Made by a program: the position numbers and the translations under genes. The notes below the pieces were generated by a model, which was not told where the DNA came from, did no database searches, and saw only the letters and a program-made list of their open reading frames with translations. Of a stretch of DNA of 64,000 bases, positions 34,990 through 46,377 are shown piece after piece. Every line of letters begins with the position of its first letter. Positions within the stretch are counted from its first letter, which is position 1. This DNA comes from Codonopsis lanceolata (taxonomy: Eukaryota > Streptophyta > Magnoliopsida > Asterales > Campanulaceae), in the NCBI GenBank assembly GCA_013146195.2, contig CM028382.1, positions 59,968,734 through 60,032,733 on the forward strand. Direction: 5' to 3'.

Positions 34990-35083
34990 GAGTTATTAGG
35001 AGGCTTAAAAAAAGTGAAGAGAGAGAGAGGGAGAGCGACGGATTTGGAGAGAGAAAGCTTTTTTCGGTATCGAGAAGACCAAG
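34990..35083 (+). promoter_or_regulatory. Leader exon and promoter-proximal region, unit 2 membrane-protein gene
   Basis: A purine-rich GAGAGAGAGGGAGAG leader ends CAAG before a GTACAT donor (35084). An intron of about 615 bp runs to AAACAG (35698). The same arrangement is at 54300-54398 in unit 3, where the (GA)n run is longer. Exon limits are inferred from splice signals and conservation between units. Confidence 0.5.
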
Positions 35084-35717
35084 GTACATTTTCTTTACAA
35101 AAATTATTTGGTATTGTTTATTATTGGGTCATAACGGGTTACGATAAAGCAGGTAGAATAAGGAGGCTATTGTCGATCATAACATTTTAAAAGGGTAAAT
35201 CACACATTTCCTGATATTCTCCGAAAAAAAAAAGAAAAATTGTTTTTTAATCAGCATGGGAATAAAGAAAAAGTGATTGGCTGTGTGTATATCATTGATA
35301 TTATTCAGACTTATCAATTGAAATAAAAATCAAATTAAAGGTAAAATATGAAAAAGTAATATCTCGAAAATGAGAAGATTAAACGGTGAATCATTTATAT
35401 AAAATATAAAATGGTCTAAAAAGACATTGTATGAGAATTATTATATTTTTCTAGAACACAAAAAAATTATTTTTGTTTGTTTTCTACAAATTCAATGCTG
35501 GGGGGGGCAACAACTTAGAAAAATAAAACTTGATATTATGAGTATTTTATATAAGACGGATCACATTAAACCGACTCATCGTGTGTAGATAGGTTGAATT
35601 ATGATAGAATGGGGTCACATCCAACGATTTAAGATACATAAAAACGGTACCATGTCTTTAATCTGATTGGTTGTTGTTTGTTGCTTAACATTAAACAGGA
35701 GGATCAAGCTTGAAGTC

Positions 35718-35981
35718 ATGTCTAAATGTCTAATATGTATCCTTTATGGAGCATCCATTGTAATGGCTTCTTTGGGTATGATTGCTTTGTTTTTGGCGTC
35801 TTCAAGAACTCATAACAAACATTTGCCAATGGACAACGTCGTCATGGTGTTTATCGTGGTGACAATTCTCGTGGTACCATTTTTATTAATATTTTGTCGG
35901 ATGGTTTGTTCCACCATCTCTGAATTTATAAGGTTAAGAAGGGAAGCTCAACAAGTAATCCCATGCCCAGATGATGTCTAA
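35718..35981 (+). CDS. Small two-helix membrane protein, unit 2 copy (87 aa)
   Basis: I do not recognise the family. The coding exon starts about 19 bases after a good splice acceptor (AAACAG, 35698); the ATG (MSKCLICILYGAS) aligns with the start used in unit 3. Two hydrophobic segments (about residues 5-22 and 40-62) flank a short polar loop; a basic stretch EFIRLRREAQQ and an acidic end PDDV follow. Relative to unit 3 it lost about eight codons near the N-terminus (SVPSEIKQ region) and a few in the loop, all in frame, so the reading frame has been kept. It may be a functional paralogue, or a decaying one by chance still open. Confidence 0.5.
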   Translation: MSKCLICILYGASIVMASLGMIALFLASSRTHNKHLPMDNVVMVFIVVTILVVPFLLIFCRMVCSTISEFIRLRREAQQVIPCPDDV

Positions 35982-36084
35982 AATCTTACTATTAGGTTCT
36001 TTTGAGTAGCTCATAATTGTATCACATTTTAGTTTAAACTTATATTTAGTAAGAGTTATTACGAACAAGTTTATGATTTTAAGG

Positions 36085-36215
36085 TAAATACTTGTGTAAG
36101 ATGGTCTTACGGAGACGGATCCTCTTTACTCGATCCACCGTATATTGGTGGATTGAGATGTGAGAAATTGAAGCTTCGTCTTACGAATTAAGATCAGTAA
36201 GATGGTCTTACAGGA
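36085..36215. repeat. Dispersed 120-130 bp MITE-like repeat (five copies)
   Basis: Bounded by GTAAGATGGTCTTACGG and, inverted, the related AAGACCATCTTACTG; the middle has GATCCACCGTATATTGGTGG. Related, more decayed copies lie at about 26445-26582, 26815-26935, 35550-35660 and 54850-54975, mostly in introns or flanks of the membrane-protein gene copies. Confidence 0.6.
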
Positions 36216-36744
36216 GATCAACTCTTATTTTAAATATGTTAAATTGAATATTTATTTTAAAAAGGTTTGTTCGGTTGAGTTTTAAAAGCAAAAAGAGATT
36301 AATTTTTCGAGACGGATGGACAACTTGATATTGTAAATCATGTGTATAAAAAATTGGTGATAGCAACTCAACAAGGTACTAACCACAATATCTAGAGAAT
36401 TAATTTTGAAAATAATTTTTTTATGATAAAGCTACAACAAACATTTCAAAATCATATTTTAACAAACAGCATTTCGAAATCATATTTTGATAACGGTACT
36501 TCAATCGTTATTCGTTACCTAGCAAAAAGTTTCTTTTGAAACAAATCAAAAACACTGTTATCCCAAATCAGAGTATTATCAACAATTTCCTAAAAAACAA
36601 GTAACTTAAACAATAATTTCATAAAATTTCTAAATCAATGCTCGGTTCAAAGCTAGTTGATTATACCCCCATCCTATACCAGTCAGACCACTCCATTAAA
36701 CATATGAATAAAATTGTGGTCTTGTTGACAACGGTTAGAGTAAA

Positions 36745-36905
36745 CATCCATATTGTTACAATAATGCTATAACTCGTCGAGAAGTTATCACAATACCGTT
36801 GTGACTCATCTGTAACGATATCGTTGTGACTCGTCCATAATGTCATAGTACCGTTGTGACTCGTCCAAAAGTTGTTATAGTATCGCTAAAACTCGTCCAA
36901 GGTTC
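36745..36905. repeat. Tract of degenerate ~30-bp repeats, unit 2
   Basis: Variants of ATAGTACCGTTGTGACTCGTCC occur about five times in a row. The same tract is at about 56680-56860 in unit 3 with different point changes. Confidence 0.75.
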
Positions 36906-37246
36906 GATGTTCGATAACGTTGTCAAGTCATTAAAACTACTTTTATAACTTTCCAAATTCGATAACCAAATCCAAGAACAATAAACAATAACAATAATTC
37001 GAAAACAAAGTTGACTATAGAGACTCATAAGCTTGATTCATATTTTTTTTATATTTCAAATAATACTTAAGTTAACACAAATCAATTTTCATAGGCTCAT
37101 TTGTACAAAGAAAAGTTAACATTGTAACACATTTTTTGAAAGAAACCATAGGATTCAAAAATAACTAGATACGGTAGAAAGTCTCTTACCTCAGAATCAC
37201 TGCAAACCTACCAAATTGAAACGCTGCCCATCTTTCATCCAACTTA

Positions 37247-37507
37247 GTGCTTGTTTGGTGGAGCGTTTTGGTCAAAACGCTGGTAAAAAACGCAGCGTTT
37301 TCTCTTTAAAAGTGTTTCAATACAACGTTTTAAAAACGTTGAGCGTTTTAAAATGCTCCAATTTGTAGCGTTTAAAAAATATGTTACGTTTTCAACTAGT
37401 CTGTTTATGAAAAATAGCGTTTTGAAATAATTTTCCAAACATGTTTACAAAAATAAAACTGCGTTTTGAAAAAGCTGCATTTTCAAAACGCTGCACCAAA
37501 CAAGCCC
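37247..37507. mobile_element. Tourist-like (PIF/Harbinger) MITE, 261 bp
   Basis: The ends are GTGCTTGTTTGGTGGAGCG and, inverted, GGGCTTGTTTGGTGCAGCG, with a TTA duplication on both sides (37244-37246, 37508-37510). The interior is packed with AAAACGCT-type inverted motifs. Absent from unit 3. Confidence 0.85.
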
Positions 37508-38073
37508 TTATACGTCACCAACAAGACTTTCATTTATCAATATTCAATACCAATAATTTAATAACATGTTCGAGCTATATTGGAACCTAATTAAAGAGGG
37601 GTAATCTGTAACTTATGGGATCTGTGGGACTGAATTGTAACTAGAGAGACATTCAGATATTAAAATGTAACTGGTTCTCATTGATTTTTATTTTCCTTTT
37701 AAATCTTCTACTACACCCAAACCAATCAAAATAGTTATATGTACCCAATCCATAGTTATAATTAGTCCATATTATTTCTAATCTATAATTTGTTTTAAAG
37801 AATAAACTTCTAATATTACACAAATAAGGCGTTCTTACGAATGCCTTGAGTAATAGATGGGATCCGTATAACACAAGGGAGCTACACGTTTGAAATTAAG
37901 ATCTTAAATATTTTTCGTTTAAAGCTTGAGATTGTTTCTCATATCTAAGATATAGGTAAATGATTATTGATTCGTTAAAAGGTGGTACTTACAATAACAG
38001 ATCTCAGAATATGATAGGTTATAACCGCAATATTTAAAGTAAAAAATATTATATGAACGTACAAATATATTAA

Positions 38074-39435
38074 TGGCAAACTACACAATTAGTCCATGTA
38101 GTTTAGGGTTTTTTTTTGCAATTCGTCCCTGCATCTCGCAAATGGTCCATGAACTGAAAATTTTACACCGTTGGTCCTTCAGTCAACTTTTGGTTGGTTA
38201 AGTACGCTCACATGACACGCACGTGCATTTATGAAAGGGTAAAATAGTAATTCTCTTAAAAGTATAGGGAGCAATTTTCAAACATAAGAAGTCTTTCAAC
38301 AGATTAATCAACCCCTCCCCTTCATCTTTCTCTCTCTCTCTCTTATCCATGGCCACCCTATCCTTCCTCTCTCCTCATTCATTTTCCCTCCACCACCCCC
38401 ACAACGCTGCCACCACCACCACCCGCCTCATCCTAACATCCCCATCCCTCAACCTCTGCACAACCTCTTCTAATTTTTGCACCATCAAGGCTTTCTCATC
38501 CCCTTCCCCTCCGTTAACCGAAGACGGCCTCAAGAAACTCGCCGCCGACAAAGCCGTCGAATACGTTAGTAGTGGCATGGTCCTTGGTGAGCTCCTAAAA
38601 CCTGGGCCAATTGAAAGACATAGTCGGCATCCCCACTTGGGCTCTCAGAATTCCCTTTCAAGCTTTCTTGATCCATGACGATTATGATAATAGGTAAAGG
38701 GAAATTTACTCCTCTGATTGTATCTGGCATACCCAACAACGGGTTGTTTCATTGGGAATCCATCTTTCCATTGGGAATCCTAGATCTTGACCACCGGCTC
38801 GACCTCACCTAGATCGGCCACGAAGCCAACTTGGATCTCCATCTCGATCTCCATCTCGTCCTATCGTCCTACGAGCCCCAATTGGAGTATACGAGCCCCA
38901 ATTGGAGTATCCGAACTGTCTGATATTTATTTCAATTAAATTACAATTAGTTTTTGAACAATATTAAAATAGAATTATTAAGTTATAGTATTATAGTTGG
39001 TAAATTTAAAATTATCAAAGTTATACTATAATAATCACCATTATTAAAAAAAAATTTTTTTGCTTTTTTCAGAAAATAAGAAAAAATAAGGTTTCTTATA
39101 AAGGTTGAAGTGGACATGCATAAAATATAATTTGATAAAAAAATTAAGTATAGACTAACTAGAACCCTAATAACTTTTTAGTATTGAACACATATTTTAA
39201 TAATTTATTATTATTTAAACAATCCATACAAAAATAATAATAGCAAAAATTATTGTCATTACACAATTGGTCCCTTTCAAAAGAAGAAATGACTATTTTA
39301 CCCTACCCAAAATGCATGTGAGATGCTTGTGTATTGATTTAACAAGAAAAAAATAACGGAACTAAACGGAATGACCAACTCTGTTGAAATTGATTGGTAC
39401 GAGGGCCACTAGGAAACGAATTGTGTAGTTTTCCC
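38074..39435 (+). mobile_element. Pack-MULE-like element carrying an RPI fragment, unit 2 copy (1.36 kb)
   Basis: Perfect 9-bp target duplication ATATATTAA (38065-38073 and 39436-39444). The ends are GGCAAACTACACAATTAGTC at the left and the inverse of AATTGTGTAGTTTTCCC at the right. A 9-bp duplication plus inverted ends and a captured host gene are the marks of Mutator-like Pack-MULEs. The orthologous insertion in unit 3 is 58671-60124. Confidence 0.85.
38349..38960 (+). pseudogene. Plastid ribose-5-phosphate isomerase fragment, unit 2 copy
   Basis: The intact enzyme interconverts ribose-5-phosphate and ribulose-5-phosphate in the Calvin and pentose-phosphate cycles. Here the N-terminus is readable from an ATG (38349): a Ser/Thr-rich plastid transit-like peptide, then LTEDGLKKLAADKAVEYVSS and GMVLG. 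The next 45 bases, which encode the GLGTGS substrate loop, are deleted between short CTTGG-like direct repeats when compared with unit 3. A frameshift follows, and the VGIPT and DHPKLDLAI-like pieces downstream are out of frame. Carried inside a Pack-MULE-like element; non-functional. Confidence 0.85.
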
Positions 39436-40052
39436 ATATATTAAAGATAAAATGATTTTTTATTTCCTTCTTTTCCCTTTACACTATTAATAGTAGATTG
39501 GGCTGGTCCTGACACTTGGGGGGGTCCGCCTTAAATTAATTTTAGGCCGTAAAATGATAAAATATGATTATCAAATATAAAAATAAATTACATAAAAAGA
39601 AACTCGGGCAGTGCAACCAAAGTGGTTGACAAAAAATTTATCGTCTTATTGAAGATTAATCCAAAAAGTTCAATATATCGTCTTTTTTACTCGCTAAATC
39701 TAACGAAACCCCCAAAGCTCCCCAACGAGATTCGACCATGGGAACAAATACAAGGGGAGTGAGTGTTCTAACCAGTAGAGCAAACACTAAATCTCTAGTT
39801 CAATATATCTTCATCTGTTAAGGTTGGTGTGAAAGTATTTATATATTAATAAGTTAGTGGATAGTTTAATTGCCTTGAATTAAACGAGTTATAATATTTT
39901 TTGTCTTAAAATCTCAAATGGCTTTCATTACTACAACATGAATAAGATAAGCTTACTTAAGGAAACAAAATACTCTTTGCATTCAAAAATTATTGTCATG
40001 TTTGACCCGACACATGAATTAAGAAAAAAAAAATTTGACTTGATTATTAATA

Positions 40053-41574
40053 TGGTGCATTTCCCAAATGGTCCCTGAACTTTTTTCATTTTTGCGAATG
40101 GTCTCTATAATGAAATTTGAAAAAATCATATCCTTGTATTATGTCATTAAACGCAATTAGTTCTTCCGTCCAATTTTGTCAAATTTGTGCCGTTAAATAT
40201 GTACACGTGTCTCTCATGTGTTTTTGCCCAAGGATAAAATATATCAATTCCTTTAAATTAGTACAGGGACTATTGTGTAAAAGGTAAATTTTTTGTCTCC
40301 TTCCTCTCACACCTTTTTTTCATTCCCGAAAAGAGAGTAAACAAAAAATGTAACTTGAATTGGGATAATGAAGAGGCTCAGAGCTAATTAAGGAAGAGGA
40401 AATGGAAAAGATATGTAAATTGAATTGGTCTTGAAGATGAGCACCGCTATCATAGACGTGTAGAGGAAGCTACGTCGTTAATCGACGATGCTGACTCGTG
40501 TTGTGGAAGTAATTTTGAGGAAGGAGAAGAGAGAAAAGTAGAGCATCACTCATTGGAGTTTCCATCATTTGTACTCGAATTGGAGTCTTCCTCTTCGGCA
40601 TCTCTCATCAATAGCAAGGTCATCGAGAGTCGAGATTGTCATAGATAATGGTGATGGGAATAAAGATAATCCAATGCTTGAGTTTGGATCTTTGGATGAA
40701 GATATGATGAGCTTGGCAGATTGGGAAAGGTTTGGATTTAAGAATGAAATTGGATTTGTTGTTTTTGAATGATTATACACAACCTTTGGATGAGTTTGGA
40801 GATTTTGATTATTTTCAAATTGTTGGATATTAGAGTAATGAACCCAGTAAGTTGCCTAACTGGGACTTCGACGAGCTAGGTACCGATGAGCATGTTGGAT
40901 GAGCCTATATTTATTTGTTTGTCACATAAGAGGCTTCATCTCCGTAGAGTGCAAGAAAAAAGTAGAGCATGAGCAAGATAGATGTAGTGGTGAGTGTAGT
41001 AGCTATAGCAAAATCAGCAATAGAGGTAGCAGTAGAGCTTGTAGAAACTGTGGAAAAAAGGAGTCGTGTGTCTTGTTGCTTCCTTGCAGGAATTTTTGCC
41101 ATGGAGTCCTACCGTACGTAATTAGATCCATTTCACTAGTAGAACAAAAAGGGGAGAATCTTCGGCTTCTTACCTCTTTGGTGGTGTGTTATGGATAATA
41201 ATGAGTTAGTTTATTATCCATGGTTATCCATGGATAATAAATTAACTCATTATTATCCATAACACTCATTTTGCCACCCCTAATAATGAGGGAGGTTGGG
41301 GCATTTGGAGGTGATGGAGAGGTGCAGAATGTTGTGGGTGTGGGGCAATGGTGGTTTAGAGAGTTAGTCCCCAAAATTTCTTCTCGTAAATTACGTCTTT
41401 ACCCTTTTGAAAATTCACGTACGAGGCACGTGTTCAAACTTAATGGTTAAAAATGGATGGAATTAGACGGAGGGACCAATTCCTTCAAATGTGTAGTGCA
41501 TGGACCATTTAGGTCAATAAAGGACCAATCACAAAAATGACAAAAAGTTCAGGGACCATTTGGGGAATTTGCCC
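40053..41574 (+). mobile_element. Pack-MULE-like element carrying a RING-finger gene fragment, unit 2 copy (1.5 kb)
   Basis: Flanked by TTATTAATA (40044-40052) and TTATTGATA (41575-41583), a 9-bp duplication with one change. The ends are inverted: CCCAAATGGTCCCTGAAC at the left, GTTCAGGGACCATTTGGGG at the right. It is nested in a Stowaway-like MITE. The interior carries a host-type gene (see 40380-41140). Confidence 0.82.
40380..41140 (+). pseudogene. RING-finger protein gene fragment inside a Pack-MULE-like element
   Basis: Several open pieces follow on the plus strand: EEATSLIDDADSCCGSNFEE, LEFGSLDEDMMSLADWERFG and, at the end, ACRNCGKKESCVLLLPCRNF (41037-41097). The last matches the C-terminal RING of plant BOI-type E3 ubiquitin ligases, which normally reads C-x2-C then LLLPCRHLC. 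The metal-binding His of that motif is Asn here, and the following cysteines are lost. Stops and frameshifts separate the pieces. E3 ligases of this type attach ubiquitin to target proteins; this copy cannot. I recognise only the RING part with confidence; the N-terminal pieces are unassigned. Confidence 0.65.
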
Positions 41575-41865
41575 TTATTGATATTGATGTAGTGTTTAGT
41601 TTACTTTAAAGTTTATGTATAAGTGGCTCATAATTAAAAGTAGGAAGAAAATGTAGGGGTAAATTTGTAAAAATATTTTTCTTAAAATTAAACTTTCAAA
41701 CAAGACAATTGTTTTGGGACGGACGAAAAAGAAAAGAACGACAATTATTTTGGGACAGAAAGAGTACTACTTACAAATAACTTAAGTAAGCATCCAAAAA
41801 AGAAAGAAAACCTTAAATTGGTGAGTTTCTACAAAAGGTAAAAGTAAAGAGCAATGAAAAAATAA

Positions 41866-42298
41866 GAGTAAAATTCTGGCCGGTCCATTTTCCAAAGTTT
41901 CTAACCCCTCCAATACTCCATTCTTTTTTTCAACCACAAAAGACCACTTTTCGAAATATTATTCCAAAAATACCATCGTCTCAAACTATTGAACCACGGT
42001 GTAAAAATTAATGCAATAAAATTGATGAATCGCAATGCAATAGGACTAGATAATTAAACTATTGAACATTGAACCGAGGTGCAAATATTAATTCAATAAA
42101 ATTGATGAATCGCGATGCAATTAGACTAGGAAATTAAACTATTAAGGGCACCACGATTCATTTCTGTAGCGCACCTCATTCTCATTAAGGGCATCGTAGT
42201 CTTTTTTACCTCAAAAGTGTCCTTTTCTAGTTTAAAAACAAAACACGAGACTGTAGCGATTAGAAACTTTGAAAAGTGAACCGGCCCACAATTTTTCT
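41866..42298. mobile_element. Mutator-like MITE, 433 bp
   Basis: A perfect 9-bp duplication AAAAAATAA (41857-41865, 42299-42307) flanks inverted ends that share GGCCGGT.CA.TTT.CAAAG. The interior has an approximately 75-bp tandem duplication beginning TTGAAC(C). No coding feature. Confidence 0.75.
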
Positions 42299-42307
42299 AA
42301 AAAATAA

Positions 42308-43276
42308 TGCATATACCCAGGCATTTCAATTCGAACAATGCTAATCCCCAAATTAAGAAATGAAAGTGAAGTGCAAAAGTCCACCATTTTTTTTGAAACC
42401 GCTACAGTACACATTTGGGAAGAAAATAACGAAAATACTCTTAATGAAAATGACAAAAACACCCTTAACTAAAATACCCTTAATGAATTGGGTATCACCA
42501 TACACAATTGAAGTCTGTCCAAATTTGGGCTTCATAATTAAAAAATTGAGCATCGCAGTGGGCATTACAATGCCAAAATTGGGCATCGTACTACTTTCGA
42601 AGTAAAAATTGGGCGTCATAAATTTAACAAAAGCTTTTCTTCTTTAATTAATTATATCACTTTCCCACCACCAACCACACTTCTTTAATTATATCCCTTT
42701 CCCTTTCCCACCACCAAACCCATTTTACAAAAGCTTTTCTTATTTTATTTTAATATTGGAACTTCTCTTTTCAATGCCTAGTCACTGGTGATAGTTATCC
42801 TTAACGGTCGATCTTTTCTCTTCCATATTCTGCCTTTGCTCTATCCATCCTTAGAGAATCCAATGTTGTCTGAACATCCAGGACGTCTTTCTATTTATCT
42901 GCTATCATATATTCTTCTTTCTACATACCTGAAATGGAGAAGATCCGTTGGATATTTCATATTCGTACCAGCTAAGAACATTCTCAATTTGTTTTCCTTC
43001 TGCTCAACCTTCAAAGAAAATCTCCTTTCCAACATCGTTTGGTAACAAATCTCTTCTTCTATGATCAAATGTAATGGGTTTGGAGCAATTTGTTGTAAGC
43101 CAGCTCCTTCTCTCTTCAATTTTCAAAGTTTTCGAACGCATACAGTTCGAAATTTGATGCCCACATCGGAGGCAACGATACACAAAATAGATTTGTCTGC
43201 CTTCATTCCTGCGTTGTAAGTTGCCTTCATTCCCGCATCGTAAGTTCTGACGCCCATAATTTAGGCACCGTAGCCT
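42308..43276. other. AT-rich intergenic stretch
   Basis: Contains a partial tandem duplication (ACAAAAGCTTTTCTT with a downstream TTTCCCACCACCAA, about 42627-42740). Motifs of the type GGGCATCGTA recur. No gene recognised; the open stretch at 43004-43363 (minus) runs into the CACTA-like element and resembles no family. Confidence 0.5.
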
Positions 43277-43309
43277 CACTACTAGAAACAGTGCCTTCAG
43301 CGCTGGAAA

Positions 43310-43547
43310 TTTTCCGTCGCTGATTGGCGACGAAAATTTGGCATTAGCGACGGAATTAAGCATTAGCGACGGAATTGAGCATTAGCGACGGAATTTGGCA
43401 ACCTTTAGCGACGGAATCAACGAAGGAATTGAGCATCAGCGACGGAACTGAACATCAGCGACAGAATTTCTCAATGACGGAATTTTCCGTCGCTAAAGGT
43501 CACCTTTAGCGACGGAACTTTCCGTCGCTGAATAATTCAGAATTCAA
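43310..43547. repeat. Left subterminal repeat array of the CACTA-like element
   Basis: About ten copies of AGCGACGGAA or its complement, spaced 15-30 bases and separated by variants of TTGAGCAT. Confidence 0.85.
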
Positions 43548-43634
43548 TTTCAGTTTATTTTCAGTTACGGAAAATTCCGTCGCTAAAGGTGACCTTTAGC
43601 GACGGAAAATTCCGTCACTGAAAATAAACTGAAA
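43548..43634. repeat. Near-perfect long palindrome
   Basis: Arms of about 43 bp on either side of G43591. The inner 16 bp of each arm (TTCCGTCGCTAAAGGT) are perfectly complementary; the outer arms include CAGTTTATTTTCAGT with few mismatches. Confidence 0.88.
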
Positions 43635-43659
43635 ATTAAATTATAATTAATATAAAATA

Positions 43660-44046
43660 TCAATAATATTTGAAATGTTAATTTAATAATACAATATCAA
43701 TAATTAAAATGATTAGCATCAATATAATTACAAAAATTAAAACATTCACATTACAACTTAACTTAACGTAACGTAACTTAACTTAAATTGAAATTAAATT
43801 AAAATAATATTTGAAATGTTAATTTAATAATATAATATCAATAATTGAAATGTTTAGCATCAATATAATTACAAAAATTAAAACATTCACATTACAACTT
43901 AACTTAACGTATCTAAACGTAACGTAACGTTAACTTAAATTGAAATTAAATTAAAATAATATTTGAAATGTTAATTTAATAATATAATATCAATAATTAA
44001 AATGATTAGCATCAATATAATTCAAAAATTAAAACATTCACATTAC
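43660..44046. repeat. Three tandem copies of a ~140-155 bp unit
   Basis: Units begin at about 43663, 43804 and 43955 with ATATTTGAAATGTTAATTTA and each runs into a short AACTTAACG tract, so the pentanucleotide satellite appears to have grown from the end of this unit. An inverted piece of the same unit is at 48340-48400. Confidence 0.85.
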
Positions 44047-44597
44047 AACGTAACTTAACGTAACTTAACGTTAACTTAACTTAACTTAACATAACTTAAC
44101 TTAACTTAACTTAACTTAACTTAACTTGACTTAGCTTAACGTAACTTAACGTTAACTTAACTTAACTTAACATAACTTAACTTAGTTTAACGTAACTTAA
44201 CATAACTTACCTTGACTTAACTTAACTCAACTTAACTTAACGTAACTTAACTTAACTTAACTTAGCTTAACGTAAATTAACTTAACTTAACTTAACTTGA
44301 CTTAACTTAACTCAACTTAACTTAACGTAACTTAACTTAACTTAACTTAACTTAACTTGACTTAACTTAACTTAACTCAACTTAACTTAACGTAACTTAA
44401 CTTAACTTAACTTAACTTAGCTTAACGTAAGTTAAGCTAACTTAACTTGAGTTAACTTAACTCAACTTAACTTAACTCAACTTAACTTAACTTAACTTAA
44501 CTTAACTTAACTTAACTTAACGTAAATTAACATAATTTAACTTAACTTAACTTAACTTAACTTAACTTAACTTAACTTAACTTAACTTAAGGTAACA
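44047..44597. repeat. Pentanucleotide satellite (TTAAC)n, first block
   Basis: About 550 bp of CTTAA repeats with regular variants CGTAA, CTTAG, CATAA. It is not the plant telomere repeat TTTAGGG. Confidence 0.95.
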
Positions 44598-46377
44598 TAA
44601 CATGAAAACACGCTACGCCTGTTGGCGAAGTGGTATAATGGAGTACGATGGACCATTATTACATGAAAATATGCTACGCCTATTCGCGAAATGTTATAAT
44701 GGAGTACAATGAACCATTATAACATGGAAACACGCTACGCCTATTGACGAAATGGTATAATGGAGTACGATGGACCATTAGAACATGAAACACGATACGC
44801 TTATTGGCGAAATGGTATAATGGAGTACGATAGACCATTATAACATGAAACACGATACGCCTATTGGCGAAATGTTATAATGGAGTACGATAGACCATTA
44901 TAACATGAAACACGATACGCCTATTGGCGAAATGGTATAATGGAGTACGATAGACCATTATAACATGAAAACACGCTACGCCTATTGGCGAAATGTTATA
45001 ATGGAGTACGATGGACCATTATAACATGATAACACGCTACGCCTATTGACGAAATGGTATAATGGAGTACGATGGACCATTATAACATGAAACACGATAC
45101 GCCTATTGGCGAAATGGTATAATAGAGTACGACAGACCATTATAACATGAAACACGATACGCCTATTGGCGAAATGTTATAATGGAGTACGATAGACCAT
45201 TATAACATGAAACACGATACGCCTATTGGCGAAATGTTATAATGGAGTACGATAGACCATTATAACATGAAACACGATACGCCTATTGGCGAAATGGTAT
45301 AATGGAGGCACCATTATAACATGAAACACGATACGCCTATTGGCGAAATGTTATAATGGAGTACGATGGACCATTATAACATGAAAACACGCTACGCCTA
45401 TTGACGAAATGGTATAATGGAGTACGATGGACCATTATAACATGAAACACGATAAGCCTATTGGCGAAATGGTATAATGGAGTACGATAGACCATTATAA
45501 CATGAAAACACGCTACGCCTATTGGCGAAATGTTATAATGGAGTACGATGGACCATTATAACATGAAAACACGCTACGCCTATTGACGAAATGGTATAAT
45601 GGAGTACGATGGACCATTATAACATGAAACACGATACGCTTATTGGCGAAATGGTATAATGGAGTACGATAGATCATTATAACATGAAACACGATACGCC
45701 TATTGGCGAAATGTTATAATGGAGTACGATAGACCATTATAACATGAAACACGCCTATTGGCGAAATGGAATAATGGAGTACGATAGACCATTATAACAT
45801 GAAAAACATTATTGGCGAAATGTTATAATGGAGTACGATGGACCATTATAACATGAAAACACGCTACGACTATTAACGAAATGGTATAATGGAGTACGAT
45901 GGACCATTATAACATGAAACACGATTCTCCTATTGGCGAAATGGTATAATGGAGTACGATAGAGCATTATAACATGAAAACACGCTACGCCTATTGGCGA
46001 AATGTTATAATGGAGTATGATGGACCATTATAACATGAAAACACGCTACGCCTATTGACGAAATGGTATAATGGAGTACGATGGACCATTATAACATGAA
46101 ACACGATACGCCTATTGGCGAAATGGTATAATAGAGTACGATAGACCATTATAACATGAAACACGATACACCTATTGACGAAATGGTATAATGGAGTACG
46201 ACAGATGGACCATTATAACATGAAAACACGCTACGCCTATTGACGAAATGGTATAATGGAGTACGATGGACCATTATAACATGAAAACACGCTACGCCTA
46301 CTGGCGAAATCTTATAATGGACTACGATGGACCATTATAACATGAAAACACGCTATGCCTATTGGCAAAATGTTATA
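44598..46377. repeat. 60-bp minisatellite array, about 29 copies
   Basis: The unit begins ATAACATGAAACACGATACG and contains CGCCTATTGGCG and ATAATGGAGTACGAT.GACC. Two internal dyads are kept in most copies: CGCC/GGCG, and TATAATGG paired with CCATTATA. Copies alternate between A and B types (CTACG with extra AA; GATACG without). The copy number is estimated from length. Confidence 0.93.

Larger units (their letters stand above)
34947..41583. repeat. Segmental duplication unit 2
   Basis: Shares with unit 3 (54214-61402), in the same order: the leader exon, intron and coding exon of the membrane-protein gene, a tract of short degenerate repeats, the RPI-bearing element, and a Stowaway-like MITE with the RING-bearing element nested in it. 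Unit 2 alone has a Tourist-like MITE (37247-37507); unit 3 alone has the S1 cassette. The right limit is approximate. Confidence 0.9.
39973..41764. mobile_element. Stowaway-like MITE split by a Mutator-like insertion
   Basis: Left end CTCTTTGCATTCAAAAATTA and right end, inverted, CTCTTTCTGTCCCAAAATAA, each next to TA. Removing the element at 40053-41574 leaves a MITE of about 260 bp. The left part is also present in unit 3 (from about 60673). Confidence 0.7.

Noticed and set aside
43004..43363. 119-codon minus-strand stretch with CXXC-like words
   Set aside because: It crosses the CACTA-like left end into subterminal repeats, so it is not an ancestral gene frame.
44598..46377. CRISPR-like regular repeats
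   Set aside because: Units are contiguous 60-bp tandem copies with no unique spacers, in a plant context; it is a minisatellite.
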